Shown here in pieces: positions 1-8,277 of a stretch of DNA of 64,000 nucleotides. The notes under the pieces are model-generated. The model did not search any database. It was not told the origin of the DNA and saw only the letters and a list, made by a program, of their open reading frames with translations. Both the position numbers and the translations under genes were made by a program. The DNA comes from Treponema sp. (GTDB taxonomy: Bacteria; Spirochaetota; Spirochaetia; Treponematales; Treponemataceae): NCBI GenBank assembly GCA_016294105.1, contig JAEDCN010000002.1, positions 118,046 through 182,045 on the forward strand, read 5' to 3'. How positions within the stretch are numbered: the first letter of the stretch is position 1; the number at the start of each line of letters is the position of its first letter.

Positions 1-258
1 GGGAATCCCTGTAAGGAAGGAGGCAGCACTATATTTTATATAAGCACCTGTTGCCTCTCCATTGACATGAGTAACAAACAATGAACCTACATTTGGATCT
101 TTCGTAAGATTTAATGCGATTGTATCATCAGCCTCTAATCCATATTGTGCAACTTCTGCACTCGCACACCCCGTCAGGGAAACCAGTCCCAGCACTGCCA
201 TCACCAGTAGGGCGGCAACAAGTCCGCCTCCCAGTCCATTCTTCTTCAAAGCTTTCAT
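1..258 (-). CDS. Lipoprotein of unknown function, 5' part only
   Basis: The first 86 codons are present and the rest lies beyond the left edge. The N-terminus is a lipoprotein signal: charged start (MKALKKNG), a hydrophobic stretch from about residue 11 to 27, then the lipobox LTGC with the acylated Cys at position 31. The mature part seen (about 55 residues) matches no family I recognise. A GAAGGAGG ribosome site lies just upstream of the ATG, which fixes the start. It is divergent from the XRE regulator gene, sharing a 207-bp intergenic region that holds a 9-bp inverted repeat, so the regulator may control it. Membrane anchoring is a firm inference; function is unknown. Confidence 0.75.
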   Translation of the reverse strand, partial: MKALKKNGLGGGLVAALLVMAVLGLVSLTGCASAEVAQYGLEADDTIALNLTKDPNVGSLFVTHVNGEATGAYIKYSAASFLTGIP

Positions 259-360
259 AAAAGCTCCTCCTTCGTTCCAGCAAAAGCAAAAAGCGTTCAC
301 CAGAAAACTATTCTATAAAATCATGTCTTTTATGCTGAATTGCAACAGAAACATGATTCT

Positions 361-390
361 ATCGATATTTTTGCACATTATAATATCGAT
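361..390. promoter_or_regulatory. Inverted repeat, candidate operator
   Basis: Two perfect 9-bp arms, ATCGATATT at 361-369 and AATATCGAT at 382-390, are separated by 12 bp. It lies between the divergent lipoprotein and XRE-regulator genes, a typical place for an autoregulatory operator. That the XRE protein binds here is inference. Confidence 0.4.
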
Positions 391-453
391 GTCAATGTGA
401 AACTAAATAGATTAAACATTATATTATAATGTGAATGAATGAGGCTTTAGATT

Positions 454-468
454 CATAATACAAGAATG
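454..468 (+). promoter_or_regulatory. -10 element six nt before the XRE start codon
   Basis: CATAAT at 454-459 is followed by six bases and then the ATG at 466, with no Shine-Dalgarno sequence. This is the leaderless arrangement seen many times in the window. A second TATAAT at 425-430 is an alternative -10. No clear -35 is visible for either. Confidence 0.4.
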
Positions 469-795
469 TCTCTGCAACAAACCTTCATTGCCAACCTTCG
501 CTATTTCCGCAAAAAACGAGGGCTGACTCAAAAGGATTTATCCGTCTACCTGAACAAGGGCTACAACTACATCAACTGCATAGAAGGCGGCAACTCCTTT
601 CCGCCGCCTGATGTGATAGACCAAATTGCCAAGATTCTGGAAATTGACCCAGCCCAGCTTTTCCTCAGGGACGGTTCTCCTGAAAGCCTCCGTCATAATG
701 GCAGCCAGCAGTTCTCCCAAGAAATTACCGACCAAATTATCAGCCGTCTGAAGGATGTTATTGCTCAAGAGGTTCGCCAAAGCCTCAATCCATAG
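466..795 (+). CDS. XRE-family helix-turn-helix regulator
   Basis: 109 aa. Residues about 8-62 form a Cro/C1-type HTH: an N-terminal helix with RYFRKKRGLTQKDLS, then a recognition region around YNYINCIEGG and the closing helix DVIDQIAKILEI. The C-terminal 40 residues are polar and probably helical. Single-domain XRE proteins of this size are usually local or autoregulatory repressors. It is divergent from a lipoprotein gene and followed by a strong terminator, so it is a one-gene unit. No SD precedes the ATG; a -10 hexamer ends six nt upstream, suggesting a leaderless message. Confidence 0.85.
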   Translation: MSLQQTFIANLRYFRKKRGLTQKDLSVYLNKGYNYINCIEGGNSFPPPDVIDQIAKILEIDPAQLFLRDGSPESLRHNGSQQFSQEITDQIISRLKDVIAQEVRQSLNP

Positions 796-850
796 CTTCA
801 TCTTCCCAATCCCCTCGTCTTGTACACTATAGCACAGCCACATAACAAAA

Positions 851-883
851 AAGTCGCCTGGGAGGCGACTTTGGAATTTTTTT
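851..883 (+). terminator. Intrinsic terminator after the XRE gene
   Basis: A perfect 9-bp stem (851-859 with 863-871), a GGG loop, then a T run at 877-883. It ends the XRE transcript before the convergent pyrophosphatase gene. Confidence 0.85.
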
Positions 884-939
884 GAAGAAAAATAATTTAG
901 GGTGCAGCCATTATGCCACACCCTTGGGTTGCATCTTTT

Positions 940-2595
940 TTAAGCGTTTTCCAACTTTTCAATTTGTTCAGAAAGCAGGGGAATCAGCTGCTTTTTGCGG
1001 GATACAATATCCTTCAAAATGAAGATGTTTTCGTGGTCCGTGCGGGGAATCTCCATCACCTGCAGGAAGGCAGGCTCTGCTGCCACCAACATAATACTGG
1101 TGAGATGGATGATGTCTGTTACCATTAGGGCAGAGAAGAGGCAGCTGCGGCTGGAACGTACAGACTCCAGCATCTTGAAGAATTCTTCTTTTCGCTCCAG
1201 AATCTCGGAGGGAGAGCTTACTTCAATCTGACTTACAGTGAACTTGTGGCCCTTCTCGTTGAATTCCTTCATATCCTGCTTGGTAACAGCCTCGGCACTG
1301 CGACCCTTTAAGCTGCTAGAAGCGGTAATGATATCCTGTCCCAAGGTCTGGATGTCCAGATTGGTGATGTTGGAAAGATATTCCGCTGTCTCCCGATCTT
1401 CATCGGTGGTGGTGGCAGACTGCAGCACCAGTGTGTCGGTGAGGATTCCGCACAGGAGGATGCAGGCAATCTCCCGAGGAATGGACACGTGGTACTGGCG
1501 GTACAGGTTAGTAACGATGGTACAGGTGGCACCCACTGGTCGGTTGATAAAGGTAATAGGGTAGCGGGTAGAAAAGCTTCCCAAGCGGTGATGGTCAATT
1601 ACCTCCCGAATCTTGTAGTTTTCCAAGCCTTCCACAGCCTGAGACAGCTCATTGTGGTCCACAAGGCATACCTCGATGGAAGCCTCGTTCAAAAGGTCGC
1701 TTTCAGAAATAACTCCCACAATGGTGTTGTTGTCATCAACTACTGGCAGGGTACCTCCTGGTGCGCGCTGCAGGATGGGGCGTACCTTCTTGATGGTATC
1801 GTTGATATTCAAGGGAGCCAGCTCCTGATTTGCCATGGAGGACACAGGAGAAGAATAGATAATGAGCATGGAGGTGGCAGAGGTGTCGTAGGGGCTAATC
1901 AACAGGGACACACCATTCTTTTCTGCCAGCTCCCGAATTCCCTTGTCGGGAGTGTAGCCAGAGGTGATGATAATTGCCCGCACCTTTTCCATGGTGCAGT
2001 ATTCCTGAATTTCCTTGCGGTCTCCAGTAATAACGATAGTATTTTCTGGGGCATGCATTGCCAGTCGCTTCTTAAAGGTTTCGAACTGGGAGCCTGCCAC
2101 CAAGGTAAAGCTTTTGAAAAGCTCATCTTCGTTAAAGGTGATTACTGGCTGGGCAGAAAGCGTTTCGCTAATCAAACCGATAGAGGTGGTGATGGCTGCT
2201 GACTTTTCTGGATTTACAATCTTCAGCACATTTTTTGCAAAGGCACTGTAGTGCAGCAATGAAACATATTGATTATCTTCCTTTACAACAGGCAGCACCT
2301 TTCTGTCTCGTTCCTCCATGGCATTTACTGCCTTCCACAGGGAGGTGTCATAGCTTACGGTCTCACAGTTGTGGGTCATGTAATAGCTTACCTTGGGGAT
2401 AAGGTCTGGAACATACTGTGGCGCGGGAACGGAAAATCTTCCCAGAATATATTCAGTCTGGGGAGAAAGATTTCCTGCTCGAGCTGCCACATATTCAGGA
2501 TGGCCCATAAGTTGCTTCAGCCGAGCGTAGGCAGTGGCCGATATGATGGAATCTGAGTCGGGATTGCGATGCCCGATAACATATACTGTTTTCAT
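940..2595 (-). CDS. ppaC: Family II inorganic pyrophosphatase with CBS-DRTGG-CBS insert
   Basis: 551 aa. Hydrolyses pyrophosphate to phosphate in the cytoplasm with Mn2+ or Co2+. The DHH-type metal site is visible: GHRNPDSD (H9, D13, D15), VDHNE (about 312-316) and DHH (334-336). Between the first two lies the insert of regulatory pyrophosphatases: CBS at about 70-130, DRTGG-like at about 140-250, a second CBS at about 250-305. CBS pairs in this family bind adenine nucleotides, so activity is probably set by AMP/ATP. The C-terminal DHHA2 domain follows. The length fits the long regulated form rather than the 310-aa core enzyme. A GAGGAG ribosome site precedes the ATG. Divergent from adk, whose product also handles adenylates. 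Confidence 0.95.
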   Translation of the reverse strand: MKTVYVIGHRNPDSDSIISATAYARLKQLMGHPEYVAARAGNLSPQTEYILGRFSVPAPQYVPDLIPKVSYYMTHNCETVSYDTSLWKAVNAMEERDRKVLPVVKEDNQYVSLLHYSAFAKNVLKIVNPEKSAAITTSIGLISETLSAQPVITFNEDELFKSFTLVAGSQFETFKKRLAMHAPENTIVITGDRKEIQEYCTMEKVRAIIITSGYTPDKGIRELAEKNGVSLLISPYDTSATSMLIIYSSPVSSMANQELAPLNINDTIKKVRPILQRAPGGTLPVVDDNNTIVGVISESDLLNEASIEVCLVDHNELSQAVEGLENYKIREVIDHHRLGSFSTRYPITFINRPVGATCTIVTNLYRQYHVSIPREIACILLCGILTDTLVLQSATTTDEDRETAEYLSNITNLDIQTLGQDIITASSSLKGRSAEAVTKQDMKEFNEKGHKFTVSQIEVSSPSEILERKEEFFKMLESVRSSRSCLFSALMVTDIIHLTSIMLVAAEPAFLQVMEIPRTDHENIFILKDIVSRKKQLIPLLSEQIEKLENA

Positions 2596-2783
2596 GGGGT
2601 GAAAATCTCCTCATTGTGATAGTTAAGATCGATATTATTGTAATAGTGTATCATTATTATAATTGTGTAACAAGTACAAATTTTTTATCGTATTGTAAAA
2701 AAAAGTCTAAACGATTAAAATAGTTGTCAGAGATTAGATGCAGGAATCATGTTGAAGTCAACCTCATCTATTTGGAGGAAAGT

Positions 2784-3413
2784 ATGAATTTTATTTTTTT
2801 AGGCCCTCCCGGAGCAGGAAAGGGAACCTTGGCCGCTAAGGTTGCTGTGGAATACGGTATTCCCCACATTTCTACCGGAGATATTTTCCGTACCGCAATC
2901 AAAAACCAGACTCCACTGGGAGTAAGGGTAAAGGCAATCATTGATTCTGGAGCCTTGGTAAGCGATGATTTGACTGTTGAGCTGGTAAAAGATCGATTGT
3001 CCCAAGCAGATGTAGCCAATGGCTTTATTCTGGATGGCTTCCCCAGAACAATTCCCCAGGCCGAGGCTCTGGAAGGAATTGCCAAGGTAGATGCAGTGGT
3101 AAACTTTGACATTGCTGATGAAGGTGTAGTGGAGCGACTTTCAGGCCGTCGTGTGTGCAAGGGCTGTGGTCAGAACTTCCATGTTACCTTTTTGCCTCCT
3201 GCCAAGGAAAACACCTGCGACGCCTGCGGGGCTGAACTGTATACCCGTGACGACGACCAGGTGGAAGCAATCTCCCACCGCTTGGTAGTATACCGTCAGC
3301 AGACTGCTCCCCTCATCGATTTCTATCGGGAACGGGACAAGATTGTAGACATTGACGCTCGCCCCGCCACAGAAGCTATCCTGAACCAGTTCCGGGACAA
3401 GTTCAAGAAATAA
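2784..3413 (+). CDS. adk: Adenylate kinase
   Basis: 209 aa. Interconverts ATP + AMP and 2 ADP. The P-loop GPPGAGKGT is at residues 7-15, the AMP-site motif DGFPRT at about 84-89, and the LID carries four cysteines (C125, C128, C145, C148), so this is the zinc-binding long-LID form. An in-frame start 60 bp upstream is possible, but MNFIFLGPPG is the normal family start and a TTTGGAGG ribosome site lies just before it, so the start is set at 2784. It is a single-gene unit ending in a strong terminator. Confidence 0.96.
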   Translation: MNFIFLGPPGAGKGTLAAKVAVEYGIPHISTGDIFRTAIKNQTPLGVRVKAIIDSGALVSDDLTVELVKDRLSQADVANGFILDGFPRTIPQAEALEGIAKVDAVVNFDIADEGVVERLSGRRVCKGCGQNFHVTFLPPAKENTCDACGAELYTRDDDQVEAISHRLVVYRQQTAPLIDFYRERDKIVDIDARPATEAILNQFRDKFKK

Positions 3414-3440
3414 GTTTTTCTTATTGAATAAGTTATATGC

Positions 3441-3479
3441 TCCCAGTTGAAGCAATTTGTTTCAGCTGGGATTTTTTTT
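3441..3479 (+). terminator. Intrinsic terminator after adk
   Basis: An 11-bp stem with one G-U pair (3441-3451 with 3461-3471) is followed by eight T residues at 3472-3479. Confidence 0.88.
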
Positions 3480-3497
3480 GCAGGGTAAGACAATCTC

Positions 3498-4431
3498 TTA
3501 CAGCAAACCTTGTACCACATCCAGCGGGAGATTGGTGCCTTGAGCTACTTGCTCTGGGGAAAAATTCATGGAAAGAAGATTTTTTGCTGTCTCCAACTTG
3601 TTTTCGTAGGCTCCTTGTTCTAGTCCTTGTTGAAGTCCAGCTTGGAGTCCAGCTTGGAGTCCAGCTTCATGGCCTCTATCGAAACCATTTTCATATGCAT
3701 CGTATTCTATATCAGCCATTTTTAGTGCCAGTGTCATAAACGACCTCCTTTCAATGGAATTGTTTTTCAGTGTGGTGATTTTGTTGAAAATTTCTTGTGT
3801 TAAAGTGGATTCAGCAACACCATCCTGTAAATAATGATAAAATGCTTGTAATTTCTGGTCAAGGGCTGAAAGCTTTGTGGCTTTGGTGTTCAAAAAGATG
3901 CGGAGAGAACCGTCTTTTAGTTTGAGCCGTTTATCCTCATTGCAGATGTACTGGAAGGTGTAACGAGGATAATTTCTGTCAAAAGGGTCAAAAGTACAAA
4001 TGAAGATAAGGATGTTTTCTGGTAGATCCCGATATTTAGTTCCAGTTGAGGTGGTGCTTACGTCTGCCACGCTTTGATAGTAACGGCTTCGTTTGGGGAG
4101 CTCCTTCTTGTGGCCAGTTTGAACTTCTACGTTGATGATGCGATTTTCATCCCGCAAAAACACATCCATGATGATTCATTCTTTAGGGGAAGGACAACCC
4201 TCTACTCGGAAGCGGTGTTTTCCTTCCCCTAAAACCCCATCCTTTCCCAGCACCGCTTAGGGGCTCCCCCCCTAAGAACCCTGGAGAAAATTTTTCTCCA
4301 ATCCGTACTCCAAGAATCAGCTCCACTACTTGACGACATATATGCTCGTCGTGCATCACACGAGAAAAGATAAAATCGTCAGTAAAGGTTAAGCTTTCCC
4401 ACTTTTTCTGTAATTCTGCTGCTGTTAGCAT
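3498..4431 (-). pseudogene. Rpn/PD-(D/E)XK nuclease-family gene split by a dispersed repeat
   Basis: The N-terminal part (4431 down to about 4292) reads MLTAAELQKKWESLTF..DDFIFSRVM..VELILGVRIG, the usual start of Rpn/PDDEXK 'putative transposase' proteins. The rest (4169 to 3498) resumes at MDVFLRDENRIINVEVQTG, holding the D..ExQ catalytic segment, and runs to the typical helical tail with AGLQ repeats. The halves are in different frames and separated by a 111-bp structured repeat (4181-4291) also found at 27210. Roughly 15-20 family residues between LILG and the DVFL segment are missing. The disruption should kill nuclease function. Rpn proteins promote recA-independent recombination in E. 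coli; this copy is probably inactive. Confidence 0.85.
4181..4291 (+). repeat. Dispersed repeat A, copy 1 (inside the Rpn gene)
   Basis: About 111 bp, nearly identical to 27210-27322. It contains a 13-bp perfect inverted repeat (4182-4194 with 4221-4233) and an 8-bp one (4256-4263 with 4269-4276). The loop segment 4210-4217 is also complementary to 4251-4258, so two alternative foldings exist. No ORF of its own is evident. Either a small non-autonomous mobile element or a structured RNA-like repeat. Confidence 0.8.
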
Positions 4432-4599
4432 AATTCTCCCTCTGAAATTTTTATTCCTTTACTTTACTTATAGGGTTGAACTAGCAAAAATTTGTCACTT
4501 TCCCAGAAAAAACTTCATCTTTTTGATTTTTTATCCAGCCCCATCTACCCAATTCACGAAAAGTAGACCGTGAGCTTGAAACCCAACCTGCAATAGTCT

Positions 4600-4739
4600 G
4601 GGGAGCAGGGGAACCCTCTACAAAATTATACCGGGGAGCAGGGAAGCTGCCTGCACAGCCGCCCTCTGAGCGAAGCGAAGTGTAAGGCTGGGTAGGGCTT
4701 CCCTGTCCCCGCGATATTGTTTGGGTTCCCCTGCTCCCC
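4600..4739. repeat. Nested hairpin repeat B, copy 1
   Basis: Outer arms of 17 bp are perfect inverted repeats (4600-4616 with 4723-4739). Inside, a second stem (4633-4647 with 4697-4710, one bulge) and a third (4656-4660 with 4686-4690) enclose a GAGCGAAGCGAAG loop. The inner 75 bp matches a copy at about 27381-27455. The 428-bp gap 4432-4859 holds only this, a CCATCTACCCAA fragment at 4541 and the ilvD promoter. Confidence 0.75.
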
Positions 4740-4789
4740 GGGATGGAGCTGGGGATTCAGTCTCCCGGGATGCTGTTCGTGAAAGAAAC

Positions 4790-4818
4790 TTGACCACTTG
4801 CCCTAATACAAGTAGAAT
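4790..4818 (+). promoter_or_regulatory. Sigma-70-type promoter of the ilvD operon
   Basis: TTGACC (4790-4795), a 17-bp spacer, TAGAAT (4813-4818). It predicts a leader of about 35 nt with a ribosome site (AAGTGAGG) before the ilvD ATG. No attenuator or leader peptide is visible in this short leader. Confidence 0.75.
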
Positions 4819-4859
4819 ACCTTCAAATATACTTCAAAGATTTAAGTGAGGTTACTGAC

Positions 4860-6554
4860 ATGAAAAGTGATAACGCAAAGAAAGGTATTGCTAGAGCCCC
4901 CCATCGCTCCTTGTTTAGAGCCATGGGATATACAGACGAGGAACTGTCACGCCCCTTGGTTGGTGTGTGCTGTGCCCAAAACGAAATTATTCCCGGCCAC
5001 ATTTATTTGGATAAAATTGGCGAGGCCGTAAAGGCTGGAATCCGCATGGCTGGAGGAACTCCCATCGAATTCCCCGCCATCGGTGTGTGTGACGGAATCG
5101 CCATGGGACACGAGGGAATGCGCTATTCTTTGGTAACACGCGAGCTTATTGCCGACTCCATCGAGTGTGTCGCTCGTGGCCATCAGTTCGACGCCTTGGT
5201 GCTGATTCCCAACTGCGACAAGGTTGTTCCTGGTATGTTGATGGCCGCTGGTCGCCTGGACTTGCCCACTGTACTCGTTTCCGGTGGCCCCATGATGCCT
5301 GGAAAATTGCCTGGTGCCGACTGCTGCCACGAGGGAAATCCCTACGGTGGTCGCCACTTGAGTCTTTCTGATATGTTCGAGGCTGTAGGTGCCGTTACTG
5401 CAGGAAAGATTACCGAAGAGCAACTGTGCGAGCTGGAGCATAATGCCTGTCCTGGCTGCGGTTCTTGCTCTGGTATGTTCACCGCCAACAGCATGAACTG
5501 TGTCACCGAGGTTTTGGGAATGGGATTACCTGGTAACGGAACCATCCCCGCTGTTTCTGGCGCCAGAATCGCCTTGGCCAAGCACGCTGGTATGGCTGTT
5601 ATGAAAATGCTGGAAAAAGGCATTACCGCCCGCCAAATCATGAATCAAAAGGCCTTTGAAAATGCTCTTGCCGCCGACATGGCTCTTGGCTGTAGCTCCA
5701 ACACGGTGCTGCACCTGCCCGCCATTGCCCATGAGGCTGGAGTCAAGATGGATCTCCACCTCATCAACGAGATTTCCGAAAAGACCCCTAACCTTTGTCA
5801 CCTTGCTCCCGCTGGTCACAGCTTTATGAGCGACTTAGATGGAGCTGGTGGTGTTTCCGCCGTTTTGGCAGAGCTTGCTAAAAAGAATCTGATTCACACC
5901 GACTTGATGACCGTTACGGGAAAGACTGTGGGAGAAAATATTGCTGGTGTCCGCAACAGGGATACCAGTGTGCTGCGCCCCATCGAGGATCCCTATTCAA
6001 CCTCTGGTGGAATCGCCATCCTCTTTGGAAACATTGCTCCCCGTGGAACTGTAGTCAAGCGCTCCGCCTGTGCCCCTGAGCTGATGAACCACACTGGTCC
6101 TGCCCGTGTCTTTAACTCCGAGGAAGAATGCTTCCAGGCAGTACAGGAGCGGAAGATCAATAAGGGAGACGTGGTTGTTATCCGCTACGAAGGACCAAAG
6201 GGTGGGCCTGGTATGCGAGAAATGCTTTCTGTTACCGCCGCCTTGGCAGGACAGGGGCTAGACAAGGATGTGGCCCTCATTACCGACGGTCGCTTCTCTG
6301 GTGCAACTCGTGGTGCCTCCTTGGGACACTGTTCTCCAGAGGCTGCCGACGGAGGCCCCATTGCCTTGGTACAGGAAGGTGACATGATTACCTTGGACAT
6401 CAACAACTACAAGATTACCTTGGAGGTTTCTGATGAGGAGCTGGCAGCCCGCCGTGCCGCTTGGGTTTGTCCTCCACCAAAGGTAACAGATGGTTATCTT
6501 GCCCGCTATGCAAAGCTGGTTTCCTCCGCTGACCAAGGAGCTATATTACAATGA
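4860..6554 (+). CDS. ilvD: Dihydroxy-acid dehydratase
   Basis: 564 aa. Dehydrates 2,3-dihydroxy-isovalerate and 2,3-dihydroxy-3-methylvalerate to the 2-keto acids of valine and isoleucine synthesis; a cytoplasmic Fe-S enzyme. The signature cysteines are present: NCDKVVPG and CPGCGSCSGMFTANSMNC; the C-terminal TDGRFSGATRG and GHCSPEA motifs are intact. Length is normal. First gene of ilvD-ilvB-dapL, driven by the promoter at 4790. Its stop overlaps the ilvB start in an ATGA, so translation is probably coupled. No ilvC or ilvN is in the window. Confidence 0.97.
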   Translation: MKSDNAKKGIARAPHRSLFRAMGYTDEELSRPLVGVCCAQNEIIPGHIYLDKIGEAVKAGIRMAGGTPIEFPAIGVCDGIAMGHEGMRYSLVTRELIADSIECVARGHQFDALVLIPNCDKVVPGMLMAAGRLDLPTVLVSGGPMMPGKLPGADCCHEGNPYGGRHLSLSDMFEAVGAVTAGKITEEQLCELEHNACPGCGSCSGMFTANSMNCVTEVLGMGLPGNGTIPAVSGARIALAKHAGMAVMKMLEKGITARQIMNQKAFENALAADMALGCSSNTVLHLPAIAHEAGVKMDLHLINEISEKTPNLCHLAPAGHSFMSDLDGAGGVSAVLAELAKKNLIHTDLMTVTGKTVGENIAGVRNRDTSVLRPIEDPYSTSGGIAILFGNIAPRGTVVKRSACAPELMNHTGPARVFNSEEECFQAVQERKINKGDVVVIRYEGPKGGPGMREMLSVTAALAGQGLDKDVALITDGRFSGATRGASLGHCSPEAADGGPIALVQEGDMITLDINNYKITLEVSDEELAARRAAWVCPPPKVTDGYLARYAKLVSSADQGAILQ

Positions 6555-8260
6555 AATACACTGGTGCCAGAATCGTTATAGAATGTTTGGTGGAGCAGGG
6601 TGTAGACATGGTCTTCGGTTACCCAGGTGGTGCCATCCTGAATGTCTACGACGAATTGTACAAGCATAGCGACCGAATTCGTCATATCCTCACCGCCCAC
6701 GAGCAGGGAGCCGCCCACGCTGCCGACGGTTACAGCCGTTCCACTGGCAAGGTGGGTGTGGTGTTGGCTACCAGCGGTCCTGGTGCCACAAACCTAGTGA
6801 CAGGTATCGCTACAGCCTATATGGACTCCATTCCCTTGGTAGCCATTACCTGTAACGTAACCACCCCATTGTTGGGCAAGGATAGCTTTCAAGAAATCGA
6901 CATTACTGGTATCACCATGCCGGTAACAAAGCATAACTACATTGTCCGTAGCGTAAACGATTTGGCAGACACCATCCGAGAAGCCTTCTTAGTGGCTCAA
7001 AATGGGCGTCCCGGTCCTGTTCTGGTGGATATTCCCAAGGACATTACCGCTGCCACTGCTGAGTACAATCCTCCTTCAGTAGATTTGCTCTGTGAGGATC
7101 ACACCTCCTTGGCACGAGCCAGTATCCGCCGTGTTACAAAGATTATGTCTCCCTCAGATCAAGCGGTACAGGATATTGCTGCAGTCATCAATGAATCTCA
7201 GCGTCCCTTCCTCTATGTTGGTGGCGGTGTGGTCATCGACAATGCCTGCCAGGAGCTTATGACCTTGGCTGAACGGCGAAATATTCCTGTGGCCACTAGT
7301 CTTATGGGAAAATCAGCCTTTCCTTCTCGTCATCCCTTGTGCTGCGGCATGATTGGAATGCATGGAACAAAGGCTGCCAACATGGGGGCCAACAAGTCCG
7401 ACCTGGTGATTGCCATTGGAGCCCGCTTCTCTGACCGAGTAATTTCCGACTCCACCAAATTTGCCCGCAACAGCAAGATTCTCCACATCGACATCGACCC
7501 CGCTGAAATCAACAAGAATATTGCCACCCATTACTCCTTGGTGGGCTCCATCAAGGAACTGCTGAACCGGCTCCTTCCCTTAATTGAGGACAGGGCAGAA
7601 TCTGGCTGGAACCAGGAGATTGCTCAGTGGAAGCAGCATCTTCCTGCCATGTATTCCAAAAAGACAAGCCTGCATCCCAAGTTTGCCTTTGAGTACATCC
7701 ACGAAAAGCTAGGGGATGACACCATCATTACAACAGAGGTTGGTCAGCATCAAATGTGGGCTGCCCAGTTCTATCCCTTCTCTAAGCCTCGCACCTTCCT
7801 TACCAGCGGTGGCTTGGGAACCATGGGCTACGGAACAGGTGCTGCCATCGGTGCTCAGTTAGCCAATCCTCATCGCCGAGTAGTTCACATTGCTGGTGAC
7901 GGTTCCTTCCGTATGAACTGTAACGAGCTTGCCACCATCAGCCACTACCAAGTTCCTGTCATCATCGTTTTGGTGAACAATGGAACCTTGGGTATGGTGC
8001 GTCAGTGGCAGAATCTATTCTATGACAAGCGGTATTCAGAAACTACTTTGAATTTCGGCCCTGATTTTGTGCTACTGGCTCAAGCCTACGGTATTACAGG
8101 TGAGCGTGCTACCAACGAAGAAGAATTCAAGGCTGCCTTTGACCGAGCGGTAGAATCCGGCAAGGCTGCTATTATTGACTGTTCCATGAGCATTGACGAA
8201 ATGGTTCTGCCCATGGTTCCCGCCGGCAAGCCCATTGACGAGCTTTTGCTGGACGTCTAA
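6551..8260 (+). CDS. ilvB: Acetolactate synthase large (catalytic) subunit
   Basis: 569 aa. A thiamine-diphosphate enzyme condensing pyruvate with pyruvate or 2-ketobutyrate, the first common step to valine, leucine and isoleucine. Motifs: FGYPGGAILNVYDEL, the catalytic-glutamate segment HEQGAAHAADGY, and the ThDP/Mg site GDGSFRMNCNELAT with a following N-N. Length and the FAD-domain spacing fit biosynthetic AHAS rather than catabolic ALS. It overlaps ilvD by 4 nt. The regulatory small subunit ilvN is not adjacent, which is unusual for an operon; it may be elsewhere or absent. Confidence 0.95.
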   Translation: MKYTGARIVIECLVEQGVDMVFGYPGGAILNVYDELYKHSDRIRHILTAHEQGAAHAADGYSRSTGKVGVVLATSGPGATNLVTGIATAYMDSIPLVAITCNVTTPLLGKDSFQEIDITGITMPVTKHNYIVRSVNDLADTIREAFLVAQNGRPGPVLVDIPKDITAATAEYNPPSVDLLCEDHTSLARASIRRVTKIMSPSDQAVQDIAAVINESQRPFLYVGGGVVIDNACQELMTLAERRNIPVATSLMGKSAFPSRHPLCCGMIGMHGTKAANMGANKSDLVIAIGARFSDRVISDSTKFARNSKILHIDIDPAEINKNIATHYSLVGSIKELLNRLLPLIEDRAESGWNQEIAQWKQHLPAMYSKKTSLHPKFAFEYIHEKLGDDTIITTEVGQHQMWAAQFYPFSKPRTFLTSGGLGTMGYGTGAAIGAQLANPHRRVVHIAGDGSFRMNCNELATISHYQVPVIIVLVNNGTLGMVRQWQNLFYDKRYSETTLNFGPDFVLLAQAYGITGERATNEEEFKAAFDRAVESGKAAIIDCSMSIDEMVLPMVPAGKPIDELLLDV

Positions 8261-8277
8261 TTTTACGGAGAAACAAC

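Noticed and set aside
1489..2202. 237-codon plus-strand frame inside the pyrophosphatase gene
   Set aside because: Antisense shadow; the minus-strand frame carries all family motifs.
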